The position numbers and the translations under genes were made by a program. 64,000 nucleotides of DNA from Fasciolopsis buskii. Its lineage: Eukaryota > Platyhelminthes > Trematoda > Plagiorchiida > Fasciolidae. The DNA is taken from assembly GCA_008360955.1 (NCBI GenBank), contig LUCM01004193.1, positions 343,823-407,822 of the forward strand, read 5' to 3'. Positions 22,643 through 34,641 of this stretch are shown in pieces. The notes under the pieces were generated by a model. The model saw only the letters and a program-made list of their open reading frames with translations, did no database searches and was not told where the DNA came from. Position 1 is the stretch's first letter, and each line of letters begins with the position of its first letter.

Positions 22643-24109
22643 TAGAATATTCGACTTTTGAAGAGAGGAAAAGCAGCCGGTCCCGAATACCTTCCCCCAG
22701 GTCTTTCCAAACTGGGTGGAGAAGGTTTGATGAAATCAATTACGTCCTCGCTTCTGATATTTGGAACAAGAGACGCATTCCCTTATCATGGGATGAGTCC
22801 TTGATTGTACCCATCTTCAAGAAGGGCACACGGAGTGACTGTAGCAATCATCGTGGGATTAGTTTAACTACGATAGTTATTAAGGTGTTGACTTCGATAA
22901 TGCTGCGTCGTTTGACACCAATTCGCGAAAGTAATATCCGCTAACAGCAGGCCGGATTTCGTCCAGGTCGAGGTTGCATCGACCAGGTATTCACTCTCCG
23001 ACAGATACTCAAAACACGCCACTTGCACTGCCACCCTACGATCGCCGTCTTTCTCGACTTGAAAGGTGCGTTCCACTCAGTGGATCGACCGATACGACCG
23101 ATACTATTGAATGCTCTCCACCGGAAGGGTATGCCAACGAAGTTTGTGAACCTGTTGCGTGCATTGTACTCGCATACGTATGGTCGCGTGAGGGCATACG
23201 GTGAACTATCAAGTTCATTCGAAACGACTCGTGGCGTTCGACAAGATTGTCTCATCTCTCCATTCCTGTTCAACTTCGTCATGGGCGGAGAGATAGATGA
23301 TGCTTCAGGAGGTCTCGAGGATGTAGGAGTCGAACTGGGAAATGGAGGGAAGCTGTGACCTTGATTAGGCAGATGACGTCGTGTGTTTCCGAATCCACAG
23401 ACTATGCACAACGCGCACTAGATGGACTCTCGATGTCTGTAGCTCGATTTGGCACGTGCAAATTGTTGTTGCAAGACAGGACGACAGTAGTGCCAAACCT
23501 GATAGTGGATGTAGAGGACGTGAAGATTTTGGATTGTTTCACCTACCTTGGTAGCTAGGTGTCGAACAATGATAGCTCGGTAGTGGAGGTAAACAAGCAT
23601 ATATCCAAGACTCGAACAACTTACGCTGGACTGAATCACTTTTGGCTTCTGCCTGATATTTCACTGAAGTTGAAAGGTCGAGTGTACTGTGCCGCAGTGT
23701 GTTCAGTTCTGTTTTACGGTTGCAAGAAATGGAGTATGCATGTGGGCGATGTTCGTCAGTTAGAGGTTTTCGATCACCGATGTGTACGTAGTATGGCTAG
23801 AATTGGATGCCGTGACCGAGTGAGTAATGCGGAGGTCAGGAATCAAATACTAAATGCCAATTCTGAGAATACCTTGTTTCAGTGCATGAAACTTAGTAGA
23901 CTACGCTGGTTGGGTCACGTGTTGTGCATGGCGAACATTCGTCTACTACACCATGCTCCATTTTTGTTCTTCCCAAGGAATGTAAGAAACCATGCGGAGA
24001 TCAGCAAATGACGTGGCAACGTGGGATGAGAAAATGTACAGCGAACTTGGGTAAAGTAGATGCCTCACGCCTTCGTGGTTGGGGTCCGAAAGACGTGTCA
24101 ACTGGCTGA
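22643..24109 (+). pseudogene. Reverse transcriptase and C-terminal region of retrotransposon copy 1
   Basis: Reverse transcriptase motifs lie in order. KRGKAAGPEYLPPG (22661) is the usual KAAGPD block; LIVPIFKKGTRSDCSNHRGI (about 22800) and QAGFRPGRGCIDQVF (about 22950) follow. Motif A FLDLKGAFHSVDR (23050-23088) has AFD changed to AFH. Motif B GVRQDCLISPFLFNF (23233-23277) has GVRQG changed to GVRQD. Motif C reads LD-stop-ADDVV (23357-23383), with the Tyr of YADD replaced by TAG. The C-terminal domain continues through YLGS (ending in TAG near 23556), GLNHFWLLPDISLKLKGRVY, FDHRCVRSMARIG and RLRWLGHVL (about 23904), to about 24109 after a further frame change. At least three frames are used, so the enzyme is dead. 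Confidence 0.8.
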
Positions 24110-24356
24110 CTGGAAACATTGAGAGATGTGACAATGAACCGTGAACAGTAGCGATCGCGTTGTCATTTTCTGTCGAATCAGAATGATTGGAAGAGTTCGC
24201 TTGTACAGCTAGCTTGTGTTCCGTGTTTTGTTTACAGCAGCGTCTTATCTTTTCCAACCTGTGCAGGTTCACTCCTTGTTCCCCTTGGACATTCACTCTT
24301 TTTATAGAAGCATCTGACTCTGTGGCAAAGGCAGCGTTTGTTGTTTAATGCTGAAC

Positions 24357-24375
24357 GATGATGATGATGATGATG
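24357..24375. repeat. (GAT)n tail at the 3' end of retrotransposon copy 1
   Basis: Six trinucleotide units, longer than the tail of copy 2 (43478-43489). Such short-repeat tails are typical of RTE-type elements. Confidence 0.85.
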
Positions 24376-24620
24376 GTAATGTTTGTTTTCGCAATTCAGT
24401 ACGATTACTGATCCACATAGCCGTTAGATCTGGTCTGATTTCCCAGATGTAATCAGGGAGTTTTGGGAACTCAGATCTTTTGACTTCGCCAACTTCTTCG
24501 AAAAAGGACTAAGGCAGTTCATCGGATGCAGCTGCATTATTCTTTTCAAAAAATTCATCTTTCAGATGATACCCCACTCCTAGAAGAACCTGACATTCAT
24601 TTGCGTTGTTTTACTTACAG

Positions 24621-24655
24621 GAATGGATAGCAGAATTACTGTCTTACTGGACGAA
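24621..24655 (+). CDS. Candidate first coding exon of an unknown gene (exon 1 of 2 seen)
   Basis: A strong acceptor-like signal (TTGCGTTGTTTTACTTACAG) ends at 24620. An ATG follows two bases later at 24623. Eleven codons (MDSRITVLLDE) run to a GTAAAC donor at 24656, ending in phase 0, which matches the phase 0 start of the exon at 24873. An ATG immediately behind an acceptor is what a spliced-leader trans-spliced first exon looks like, although the leader gene is not in this window. If the donor is not used, the same frame continues for another 17 codons (VNGHLKSSVQGFNQG) to TAA. The gene starts only about 250 bases after the end of retrotransposon copy 1, on the same strand. Confidence 0.35.
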
Positions 24656-24872
24656 GTAAACGGCCACCTAAAGAGCTCTGTTCAAGGGTTCAACCAAGGC
24701 TAATAAGAATGGATCCGTGAGCAGTAAGATTTCTTGATTACTTAGCTTACCCATGGTTTTCGTCAGCCAGAACTGTATTCAGTCAGAAAAGATTTTGACT
24801 ATTGCCGGTAGCCACAGGCTTTTCTATTTTCCTAAGTTTCATTATTCGTCAATGTTGTCAATCATTTCTCAG

Positions 24873-24966
24873 GCCACTGACCAGCTGACGGCTCAAGGGC
24901 TTGAGCGTCATATTGATCGTAGTAACCAGGTTTTGGAGGAGTATCTAGGCGCACTCAACAGACCAA
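24873..24966 (+). CDS. Candidate internal exon of an unknown gene, helical/coiled segment
   Basis: One of the best exon signals in the window. ATCATTTCTCAG ends at 24872 and a consensus GTAAGA donor begins at 24967. The 94-base exon starts in phase 0 and leaves one base over. It encodes 31 residues starting ATDQLTAQGLERHIDRSN and ending VLEEYLGALNRP, with a regular hydrophobic pattern that suggests an amphipathic helix or coiled coil. It joins in phase with the candidate exon at 24621-24655. The family is not recognised. A further open frame at 25048-25314 ends at a strong CAG/GTGAGC donor and could belong to the same gene, but the phase does not fit directly. Confidence 0.45.
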
Positions 24967-27900
24967 GTAAGATTGAAGATGTCCATCCTTTCTGAAGTTC
25001 ACCCGATCTGGAATCCTGCCCGGCAGTTGCTGCTGAGTAGATAGTTTTTGATTTGCACTTGGTGTTTGCTGGGATCCCTGGGGTTTCGCAATGATGGCAG
25101 CTTTATTGGAGACTCCGACTGGACTTCTCATAGACGATTGTCGTTAAGAAGCAGCTGCACTTTTGTGCCACCGGAGTCTAAATGTAAACAAAAGCGAATT
25201 AGAACCAGGGCACGACTTGAGTCCAGAACGACAACTCGAAAATGGTCAATGATACCGATGGCCATTGGTAATGCGGTCGAGCGGAGTCCAACACTGAAGA
25301 CAAAGCAAGGTGTCAGGTGAGCTGCAGTCGCTTGGTGTGACAGAAGTATGTGTGTGTATTGCAGGAATAAACCGGAATGAAGTCACCACAAATTTTTGCT
25401 GCTAACAACGGAGAAAGCAAGTTGGCCCCTAATATATCTTTCCGCTTCCATAGAGTAGTCAGGTTGGGCAGTAAAATCGGCAGCAAAGGTCACACCTGCG
25501 TAGAGCACGCCTTTAAATGATTGGAACAAAACATGATGGAGCTTATCTTTGGTCACAAGATAGCTATCGTCTGCGAGAACAAGGACAGATGCAACAAAAA
25601 TGTGCGGGAATTTCAGTCGATTGCTGTTAACACAGAGCAGCTAATTCTAACTGCACATAAGCGAATGTTAAGTAGTATCTAGTCTAACAGTGCACTATCC
25701 AGTCTCAGATGGATCCCGATGCCACTATGGTCCCAAACAATGACAATCGGATATTCGAACATGCAAACAGTGAAACAATCGAGATGGATAGTATCTACGC
25801 CAAGAAGAGTGCCTGCAAAAGTGGAACTATGTAAGACGCTTCGGAGAAGGGCGTAAATTTAACCCAAAAGTTCGAAGAGTTCTCTCTATGGCAGTTTGCT
25901 ACCTATCTGATTTAGCGCGCAAAAGCGGAAGTGGCCGACGTGAGTGATCACTTAAATTTAGGAGCTCGACTTACCTCCTGTCCATCAGTTGTCACTAATC
26001 TCGAGTAAATCTACCGAAAAGTAGTAAGTTTTGGTACCTTGCTTGGCCCTAATATCGGAGGAACGAATGTTAATAGAATTTCTTGCAAAACGGGAACCGA
26101 GTGTGTTTGGCTGAACGATACTTGGCGGCGCCCATACCCCAGAACTGATTTTTCTCTCGAAACACTAGTCGGAACTTTTAACTCAAAAGTTTCATCTACA
26201 GTCAATTGTGGTTTAACCAGCGAAAGAACTCCTAGCAGTAACATAGGTATGACTAGCCGCGGTGCTCACAGCAACAGAGTGCGGTCTTGCTCATCGGCTC
26301 GACAACCGATGCGGCATGGAATTTACTGTTTTCTACAGTTGATGGTGGATTGTGAACAGTTAGTGCAAAGGAGTCCAGCCAGTAAGCAAGATAACGAGTA
26401 GGATCCTACGTCATAGCCTTCAGTTCTTGCAAGTACATGTCCACAAGTCTAAGGGGAATGACTGATTCCCATCTGTTTGGATCAGTCATTCTATCAAACA
26501 TTTTACCAAAAAAATTTCCAGTCACAATTTAGTGCAAAACCTAAGACCATGAGACAACTTGGCTTGACCTCTGCCGACTGACCTTCAATTCATAATCGAA
26601 TCTTCGGTTTCAGACCACCTAACCTCTGTAGCTCTTTAGATTATGGATGCGCACAATGTCTCACACCACTTTATGATACTATTTCATTCTGACAGAGACA
26701 TAGCACCAAGTTTTCACAAATGAGGTATATGGACGAAATAAAAGCGAATGTACCGTAATAGGTATTTGAGTACGATGAGTCTAGTCACTTTTCAGTGGCC
26801 ATAGGTAGTTGCAGCAGAACCGAGTCGATTGGAAAAAATATTTGATAATGTTATATTCCCATAAAAAGAAATAAAATGTTCTCCGTCGTTATTTACATTT
26901 AGCTAACGATTTCACAGTCACCATTCATAATCTCCTAGCCTTAGTGATAGTCCCATTACTAGATTGCACAAAATTATCCAGTCATTGAACTGAGTGTTAC
27001 CACCTACTGTCCCGATAGCGATAAAGCGTTGCTAACCATTTTCGGTAAGGTGATGTTCGACTCACGTGCCTTCGCAAAAAATATGCACTGTTGGCGAATC
27101 GGAATAAGGATAAATCAGGTGTGCAGTACTGCAAACTTGAACATTACTGAGTGCAATGCTCACACTGCTGGGTGAATAATTTGAAAGTCGTATTAATCCA
27201 CTTGCTACTAAAAATATCCAGCTGAGTTTTATTTCTCATTTTTCTAGATAGATTCGTCAGCATAAAATAAATGAAAGTTGAAGTAGAAGTCAAATCATAC
27301 AAGTTCTCAACTGTCCTTATGAAATTAGCAAAAGAAGGTGAATGTTGACATCTATAGTGGCCCAAAATACAGTTCACTACTTAGAAACACAAAGTAGTTG
27401 TGATCCACGAAATTATGTACAGACCAGAAGAGACATAGAATTGTCATCTTTTACCATGGTGATCAAGATACATCCCTGATTATTTTATTATAACCACCAA
27501 TAAGATAATACAGTGATATTATTCTCATCCCTTTCATCCATGATTTCACAAGAAATTATTAGACGCACTCTGCTGTACTCATTGTGAATCGGAGAAAAAA
27601 AAGCTGTTCCATTCATTGGAAACTTCTATGAATAAAAAATATGTAGCATTCTACCAACATTCCACTGAAACCCAATAGGCCAACTGTCAATGAAGCAGGA
27701 TTTTTAAAACGGATTTTGCATGCATCCATATATCGGCTAAATTTTCACATAAAAATGAATAAAAATGAGTGCCAGATGTTGCAAGTTTAGGGCAGTATCA
27801 GAAAGTCTGGACGACCTCGATACTTGCAATGCTTCATGAAATACTGAAAGTAGCTAAAAACAAGAATATGCCAGGGTTTCATCCATTATGGCATTAGCTT

Positions 27901-27995
27901 TATTATCAATTACATGAAAGAGTAGATCACATTTCCGAATTAGTTTCGGTTGGAAGGCAGATGAATTCTTCTTAATGTGATTTGTTTCTTTTCAG
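24967..27995. other. Intron or intergenic DNA with unassigned open frames
   Basis: A 90-codon frame at 25048-25320 ends at a good donor (CAG/GTGAGC at 25315) and is basic at its end. A 120-codon plus-strand frame at 26039-26401 mirrors a 77-codon minus-strand frame; both are Ser/Thr/Val-rich, without motifs. The sequence at 26400-27990 has nothing recognisable. Confidence 0.4.
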
Positions 27996-28037
27996 CAGAA
28001 CGATGTGATAATCAAATTAAAACGAGCGAGTGAATAG
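27996..28037 (+). CDS. Candidate short terminal exon, unknown product
   Basis: A strong pyrimidine tract with AG (TGATTTGTTTCTTTTCAG) ends at 27995. The following frame encodes QNDVIIKLKRASE and stops at TAG 28035-28037. An AATAAA lies about 75 bases further on (near 28114), at a sensible distance for polyadenylation. The exon is too short to judge by coding content, so the call rests on the signals only. Confidence 0.25.
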   Translation, partial: QNDVIIKLKRASE

Positions 28038-30150
28038 GAAGGAATTATGCATCAGAATTTGCTTTCGCCTTATTTGTTCATCAATGATGCTGTTCTGTTA
28101 CGCAGATGGAAATAAAATGGTCCCTTTGTAAAAAATATTCCGTTGGTAAATCTTTGTAATCTGCAAATAAATCAAAGGCAATTTCTGTGTGAAAGATGCT
28201 TAATTCTTTACAAAGATCCTAGCTAATTCACATAGTTTGAAGAAAGGAAGCAATTTTCCGTGTCGATTCATGAAAACGCATCCGTTTTTTCTGTCACATG
28301 AAAGGTAATAAATCCGAGTGAGAGATTTATCGAAGCTTTGAACTTCGAAAATAAAGCAAACGCTGTGTTCGTCTTAGTAGAGAGAGAGAGAGAGATGGAT
28401 AGATTAGCGAGTAATAACACGGCGAATCAGGCCCTTTGTCCGTATCGAGATATTGTTTCTCCCCAAAAATACATTATCCGAAGAACGAAGCAAGCAAATC
28501 GCGATGTCCGCACACCATGTGGCTAATGTTGATTGTTTTATTGTTTGTTCTGCGTGAAGGAGCGAAAGTGACTCAATGCTCTTTTTGATCACACGTGAAC
28601 CCCGCCAAACAGTGAAGTGAATACAAATCACATCTAGCAAAGAAATCACCCAGGATTTTTTGATCAATCAGGAATAACGCTAAACTCGCTAAAGAACATA
28701 AGCAGAAATATTTCTAGTTTCTTTATAGGAAGTAAATCTGCATCATCGCATTATGATGTCATTATGCCCAGCGAAGGGATCAAAAGTGATGCATCGACCT
28801 TGAAAATGACCCCATCCTGAATTGTAGTGGCTACTGCGCAGATAAACGTTCATGATTCTTCGCTCGTAAAAGACAGCTAGTAGAACAGAACAACATCATT
28901 GCTGAAATTAATTGATGACTAGTTAAATTCCTCACCTTCATCAAAATATTTTCCGGCTTTTTAACTTAGTGGCGAAGTTGGTCATTTGTTACGCTGTGCA
29001 ATGCACATATATGTATACATAGAGAGTGGCCAAAGGATGATTGCATTTTGTTTAAAACACTATTAATAGCTAAGTGTTTTCCTCGCAATTTCTGACTACA
29101 TAAATAGTGAAGAAAACCACAACTGGGGACTCTCCAGGTTAAGCATAAAGTAGTGCTAAAACTGTTTCTTAAACTCAGTGAAAATTCCTTATCAGTGAAT
29201 ATGCACCGAGCTCTAAACGTAAATGGAACCGGAGTTAAGTGATTTAAAATTCTAGAATTCATTTGGGAATCTCATAGAGATGGTTCCGCTAAGAACTAAC
29301 TGAAGTAAGTTGGTGACTAAACTGTTTGATTTACATTGCTTCAGAATTACACCGAAATCATTCACAATTATGTAAATACATGCCAAGTCTGACGAGCACA
29401 TATCTGCTTGTAAATTACGAAATAATGCATCGACTATCGGCGAAGCTCGAAATGTGGATGGGCAAATGTAGAATGTTTATGATGGGTCTCATCTAGACCT
29501 ATAAGTAGAGATTCCAATAAGCCAGTTCGGTGACGGCTACCGATATTTTTGACTTCAGTCCTGAGTAGGGAAAAGGACAGCATAGTCGCACAGTCTCAAG
29601 GATGTGATCTGTCAACGAAATCCCAGTGAGCATGGGAGGCCTGTATGATGCTTCCACAATATTCCATGATCGTCTATACACAAGTCATCTAGAGCTGCTA
29701 CTAGCAAGTTTTCCTTAAACTTAGTTCGGAATTAAAGTTGACCACTTCTCAACCAGTCTGTTAGGATAGTTAGTCTGACTGGAAATTGCGAAGGGCCCAA
29801 AAGAACTCATCTTAATCAGATATCCACATTTTAACCCCCAAAAAATTGTCTCTATCCAAGTAGCTGTGGGTTAAATTTCAGTGACGTGAGAAACATTATT
29901 TTACTACTGACGGGTGAATTTGCATTCTCAAAATAACTCAAGAAGACTCAAAGTGTCCGGTTCGGAAGAGAGCCTAGCAACACGCTTTCCGGAACTTAAT
30001 CATTTTAATTTGGAATGGAGAGCACCTTTACGGTAGTGGCATAAGTAAAGTCTGTTTGTCGAAGGAGGTCAGTCTGCTCAAGGCCAAAAATTTAGGCAAG
30101 GCATATTAAAACGGAAGAGATTGTCGATGAAGGCAATTACTTATATCAGT
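28038..30150. other. Non-coding stretch with a short GA microsatellite
   Basis: (GA)n at 28376-28395 underlies a 62-codon frame that is not credible as a gene. Minus-strand frames at 28404-28667 and 28966-29262 have no motifs. A GTAAGT at 29304 lacks a partner. Confidence 0.45.
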
Positions 30151-30153
30151 GAT

Positions 30154-30383
30154 GGTTTGATCGAAGGCAACCAAATCATGCTCACGTGTCCTTGATCAAG
30201 AACACTGATAATTCTGATGGTCCGAATAGCAATACCCATTCAATGTCCCAACTCGCCTTGGAACATTTCGGACCCCCGATCAAGACACCGAATGCGACAA
30301 GAAGAGTGCGGAAAATGAAAAGCACATTAGGATCTATTGGTAAATTACTCATTTATGCCGTAATTAAACGAAAATATCGCTGA
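30154..30383 (+). CDS. Candidate polar exon, unknown product
   Basis: The frame is open from 30154 to TGA at 30381-30383. The peptide is polar and Asn/Ser-rich (NTDNSDGPNSNTHSMSQLAL), then basic (TRRVRKMKSTLGSIG). A donor GTAAAT at 30343 would end the exon in mid-codon, and an AG at 30208 is a possible left edge. There is no ATG before the polar segment, so an exon is more likely than a complete ORF. No motif is recognised. It lies on the same strand and close to the candidate exon at 30521. Confidence 0.3.
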
Positions 30384-30520
30384 CTGAATACCCTTGAGGC
30401 GATGGAAACCCAGGGATGTTCGTTCTTCTAGCTCGTGTATCGCCACTATTGGGAGTGATTTGTATTTTTAGACGGCAACGATGCTATACCGAAATCTCTG
30501 ACGTGAAAATTTGCAAATAA

Positions 30521-30571
30521 ATGCAGTCTTCGTCTGACACGAATAGTGACAATAAAACAGACAGTCGTAAG
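30521..30571 (+). CDS. Candidate short first exon, unknown product
   Basis: An ATG at 30521 starts 17 codons (MQSSSDTNSDNKTDSRK) that end exactly at a strong AAG/GTAAGC donor (30572). The peptide is Ser/Asp/Asn-rich like the neighbouring frame at 30154-30383. A 105-codon minus-strand frame (30446-30763) overlaps and is the alternative reading; it has no motif or convincing splice signals. Short length makes this uncertain. Confidence 0.25.
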
Positions 30572-31344
30572 GTAAGCATCCTTTTCAGCCTGTCTGTCGG
30601 CTGCATTACTGTGTCCTAATTTTGTCTGGTTTGGGAATCGCTCCTGTTTTACCCTCATTTCTGCACAACTGAAGTGACAAATATTGACCTTTAAGTACAT
30701 TTTACCAGAGTTTGTCTTGCTGCTTGTCCGTTTGTGCGCGAAAAGATCAAGGTCATCGTGCAATATATTTCATCTGTGTTTCATCGGTTCACGGCAGCGA
30801 TTTTGATGACAAGTTAACAACAATCAAAGTAAAAAGGATATTTCGGTAAATCTTTGTTTTCATTCAAGTGGACCACTTCAGCTTAAACCCAGAAGGAAAG
30901 CAGAACTGTATAAACGTGAACACAATCACCATAGACTGAAATATGCTACGTGTATTTTGTCCAGATGCAGCTAAGCTTGCTACGAAGATCCAGTTTTATC
31001 TGATTTTGCAACGGATTACGAAAAATCCCGTGGGAGGAAAAGGGAACATAAGTAGTCCTATAATGTGCTATGATTTCAGTGTCAACAGATGGCAGTCCAA
31101 TCGATAAATCTTGTGACGAAAACTATCTGTCTATTAATCGGCATTGCTTTGTATTCACTGTTCACCCAATATACTTGACAAAGAATAGGACCATAGCATT
31201 GTTTTCGCATGTAGCAAAACGGGCTTTGAACCAGACAACAACTTCGAGTCAAACAAATAAATTTTCCCGAAATAAATGCATTGTATTTCACGGAGCAAAC
31301 AAGCCACATTCACTTGATTTACAAGTTTTATTTCTTATTTTCAG

Positions 31345-31429
31345 CACTGTGTTTCATATACGGATGGATGAACAAAATTTTCCCGGAATTGTGCTAATCT
31401 TTGTGACCATTATTCACTCATTGACTTGA
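31345..31429 (+). CDS. Candidate terminal exon, unknown product
   Basis: A long pyrimidine-rich acceptor (TTTTATTTCTTATTTTCAG) ends at 31344. The frame then encodes TVFHIRMDEQNFPGIVLIF and a short hydrophobic end, stopping at TGA 31427-31429. The frame is part of a 119-codon open stretch that starts at 31070, so the region may be a longer exon instead. No motif is recognised. Confidence 0.25.
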
Positions 31430-32723
31430 TCGTGCTTGTACGATACACTTCGACCACCAAAGCAGACCACCGGCAGAAAGTTTTTCATCATGTCCAACGT
31501 TCTCACTGATTGAATCGTGAAAACGAAGCAAAACAGCCGACTTTCTATACAGAAAGGATACGGAAGAAGAAAATACGATGCAAAAGTTGAAGATTGGAGA
31601 AAAACGAATGCACTACACGAACTTAAATCTGGAAATGGATTATTCGCAATCAATCTTTGGTTTAGATGAACCAATTATTAAATTCCGCGGTCGCTTCAGT
31701 TGCGCTGGTGAATGTTACACACATTTTTACTCCCCCAAATACCGTCATATGCGTGTTTATAAAACAACAGCTCGAATAAATTTTGGGGTAGACTTTGTCT
31801 TGGCAGTGCTTCCATCACTTAACCTTTGCGTGGTCATTAACTGCTAATCAATCCTGAGCAGAGTTTTAGCATTGGATTTTTAAGCCGATAGTCAACCAAG
31901 ACATCGTAATCTTCTCTTCGAAGTAAATAGAAACATCATTATGGTTAACTAACAAAAATTTGTTAAAAACAACCGAAGTGATACAGTCAAGTGAAAAGGA
32001 CCAACCTAAGCTTTGTGGTTTTCTAGATAACGAATACATGACCTATAACTAAATTCTGCATGTGATTGTACCATCGAAGCAGTAAAAGGACTGCATCAAT
32101 TTATGCTTGTCACATACCGTTCGTTTGTATACTTAAATCCCTCCCCAGGGATAAAGTAAACAAGTAACTCATACCTACTGTTTTATCATCTAGGTTTCTG
32201 TCAGACACTGTTTGATGAAAGTATATTGCATTTACGAATATCATAACCATTCCATGAGGCTGATTCCATACAAGAAAAGGCAAGGAAGTCTGTGGGGATC
32301 AACTAGGAAATGAGGACTAAATGGTAGTTAAATGATTGAGTAACTCCACCATGTTTTCATCATATCAAAGTCTAAACCAAACAGTTGAGAGATGGAAAAA
32401 ATAATATGATATTTGAGAGCACTCTGAATAAGAGAGCTAGAGAGAGAGAGAATGCGACCACTGATGGACAAGTAATCATTATACACTGAAAAATAAGAGT
32501 GGTATAAAATAAAGAATGGGTAAGAACGCATAAAGTTGTGAGGGGAAAATAGGACATCATGCACAGTCGTTTTTCGCCTTGTCCGCTTTTGAGTTTGAAT
32601 TCTGCTATTTATTTCAGATTATGATATAAAGTTCAAACAAAACTGTAGGTTTTTTCCAGAAGAATTTGGCCATGATGGTAAGGGAATCCTGAGATTTGAA
32701 ATGGCCTCACAGGTAATTATATC
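31430..32723. other. Non-coding stretch with one unassigned 89-codon frame and a GA microsatellite
   Basis: The frame 31578-31847 (plus) has a Tyr/Lys/His-rich middle (YTHFYSPKYRHMRVYK) but no signals. An (AG)n patch lies at 32431-32451. Nothing else is recognised. Confidence 0.4.
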
Positions 32724-32848
32724 GACAGTATGCATACTTACGCACATACATACATGCATGCATACAGTGAGATAGACGGACAGACAGGCAGATAGGGAGG
32801 CAGACAGATGGGCGGATGGACATGCAGATATAGATAGGTGGGCGGACA

Positions 32849-32879
<31 letters not shown>

Positions 32880-32880
32880 G
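32724..32880. repeat. Compound microsatellite
   Basis: Successive imperfect units: CATA/CATG at 32745-32768, GACA/GATA/GGCA types at 32769-32848 and a pure (TA)n of 30 bases at 32851-32880, followed by GCATGCATGC. It accounts for Cys/Met- or Tyr/Ile-repeat peptides in all frames here. Confidence 0.85.
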
Positions 32881-34311
32881 CTGGCATGCATGCAAAGGTA
32901 CATGCACGCACATGCGCATATCTCTGTATGCTTTTGGTGATACTTACGTTTATGCACGGTCATTCATGCCAGATTACGAAAACTTACACGGACATGAAGA
33001 TATTGACGAATGGAACGCTAAATTCCACTCGTAAATTTGACGCGGGTACACAGGCAGTTATATTTGCACCTCTTTCGTCCAGTAGGACACTAAAAATAAG
33101 CTATTGCCGCAATTAGCAGAAAACACGGTTGCTTGCGTTTTTTTCCGATCACAAACAGTCACAGGTTACACGGTTCTTTTCGCCAACACTTGTAAATTCA
33201 TATACAGATACCCTAAAGCACTAGCACATTATCACTCAGATGGATCAGGATGCCAGACTGTAAATGTCATATTTAACCGTCTTGGGAATTACCATGTGCT
33301 CAAGTGAGATCACCTGCGGTTTTTCCTGGACTTCCCTTCTTTCAAACCCATTAATTTTCACATTTCAATCCTTGTAATGAAAGCTGCTTGGAGACAAATA
33401 AACCTGAACGTACATACGTCCACCGAAATCGGCAGCCCAATTCTCTTAATGCTCAATCCACACGTAGCACCTATCATAGTGCTAGTTGTAAAATGTAAAT
33501 AAAAGTAGGTAGGTTGACGGACTTAGCAATAATAATCAGTTTTTCGAATTTTCGAACTAATTGACAAGGGCGCTGTCCTCAACCCAAGTTATTTTAGTGA
33601 TCACACGCGGTATATGGCTCCGCTAATTAGATCGCTTCCGCCGATGAATCGCGTCACTCAGCTTTGATATTCCGTTCTTTCGTTGCTTTATTAGTCCATA
33701 AACTCTAATCCGTTTTGCCCTTGCGTAAATAACAGTTTCATAAAATAACATAATAAAACTATCTGGTTTGGCGCGGTGTGTATGCAAGCGTGCATGTTCA
33801 GTAGGCAATCAGCATTGTTGTCCTCCTTGAACAGAAATAAAAATAAATCTACTTAATCTTAGTCCGAATGAAATCGTTTCATACTGCATTCCTTCTGGTC
33901 TTTTTTGGTGCGCATACCTGCGGTAGAATATAGATCGAAAAGAATTGTTGCAACGTGCAACCACTTTATTCTCGTCTGAAATTTAGTGTCACTACAAGTC
34001 TTCTCTTCTTTTGCATTTATGCACGCAAATGAATGACATAAGACCTGAATATCAGCGAGTAATTCAAAGTTACAGGTTGATCAGTCTGAAAGTGCTGGCT
34101 TGGGTCATAAGAAATCAAACGCCTTCGGAAGTTCAATAATTAATTACTGTAAATGAAATACATAATGATAAAGGACCCATAGGGATAATAAACAGCGAGG
34201 GTTTTATATCAGTTAGAACTTCCTTTGCCTCTTTAACGGCACACAGGATAATTTTACTTAATAAGGTTCTTCGTAGTTTAGTTATAATAAACCTTTATGA
34301 AAAGGACTTAA
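32881..34311. other. Non-coding stretch, no feature recognised
   Basis: Frames of 61-67 codons without motifs. No repeat shared with other parts of the window was noticed. Confidence 0.45.
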
Positions 34312-34641
34312 ATGGAGTCGTCATCCACGCACGCTCCAAATAAGATTCTAGTAAAAACCAACAAAAGAATACACGATCAAGGGACGAATGAAGAGAACAG
34401 TACCGGAAAGTCATACGTGATGACTGATACTAACCGCGAAACCGATCACTTGATCCCGGTGAAGTGTTCCTCGAGCAGTATGACCATATTAACTTTATTT
34501 CAAGTTATCGAACATCGAATTAGTGATGGCACACAAATGACAAAAGTAGTTATAGGAAATAAAAATTTCCTTGTGTCTACTGACAAACTAGGAGGCGCTG
34601 TTTACATTCGTGAATTCTTACGGAAACATATGGAAGTTTAG
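34312..34641 (+). CDS. Candidate 109-residue ORF, unknown product
   Basis: An ATG at 34312 opens a 109-codon frame to TAG at 34639-34641 with balanced protein-like composition. It has a polar N-terminal half (MESSSTHAPNKILVKTNKR) and a more structured second half (LFQVIEHRISDG; KVVIGNKNFLVSTDK; GGAVYIREFLRKHMEV). The peptide shows no signal sequence or membrane segment. No domain is recognised. An AATAAA lies just upstream of the start region rather than downstream, so the 3' end is undefined. It could be an exon or an intronless gene. It is one of the few long frames here that is not mirrored by an open frame on the other strand. Confidence 0.35.
   Translation: MESSSTHAPNKILVKTNKRIHDQGTNEENSTGKSYVMTDTNRETDHLIPVKCSSSSMTILTLFQVIEHRISDGTQMTKVVIGNKNFLVSTDKLGGAVYIREFLRKHMEV

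Larger units (their letters stand above)
20599..24376 (+). mobile_element. RTE-like non-LTR retrotransposon, copy 1, about 3.8 kb, defective
   Basis: Non-LTR retrotransposon with an apurinic-type endonuclease, a reverse transcriptase and a C-terminal segment of the RLRWLGH type. It has no long terminal repeats and ends in a (GAT/ATG)n tail at 24357-24375. Single-ORF organisation, length and short-repeat tail fit the RTE group. The 5' boundary is set by the point where similarity to copy 2 begins (TGTGACGGCTTGC at 20601). A leader of about 320 bases precedes the first ATG (20926). Coding capacity is destroyed by in-frame stops (for example TAG 21154, TGA near 21333, TAG 23366) and several frame changes. 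Similarity to copy 2 is about 99.8 percent by eye (about seven substitutions). I see no target-site duplication. Flanks of the two copies are unrelated, so the element itself, not a larger segment, was copied. Confidence 0.85.

Noticed and set aside
22941..23411. 156-codon minus-strand frame in retrotransposon copy 1 (and its twin at 42049-42519)
   Set aside because: Antisense shadow of the reverse transcriptase, which has clear motifs on the plus strand.
20599..24376. Target-site duplication around copy 1
   Set aside because: No convincing direct repeat is visible between the bases before 20599 and after 24376.
32619..32963. 114-codon Cys/Met/Tyr-repeat frame on the minus strand
   Set aside because: Translation of the compound microsatellite.
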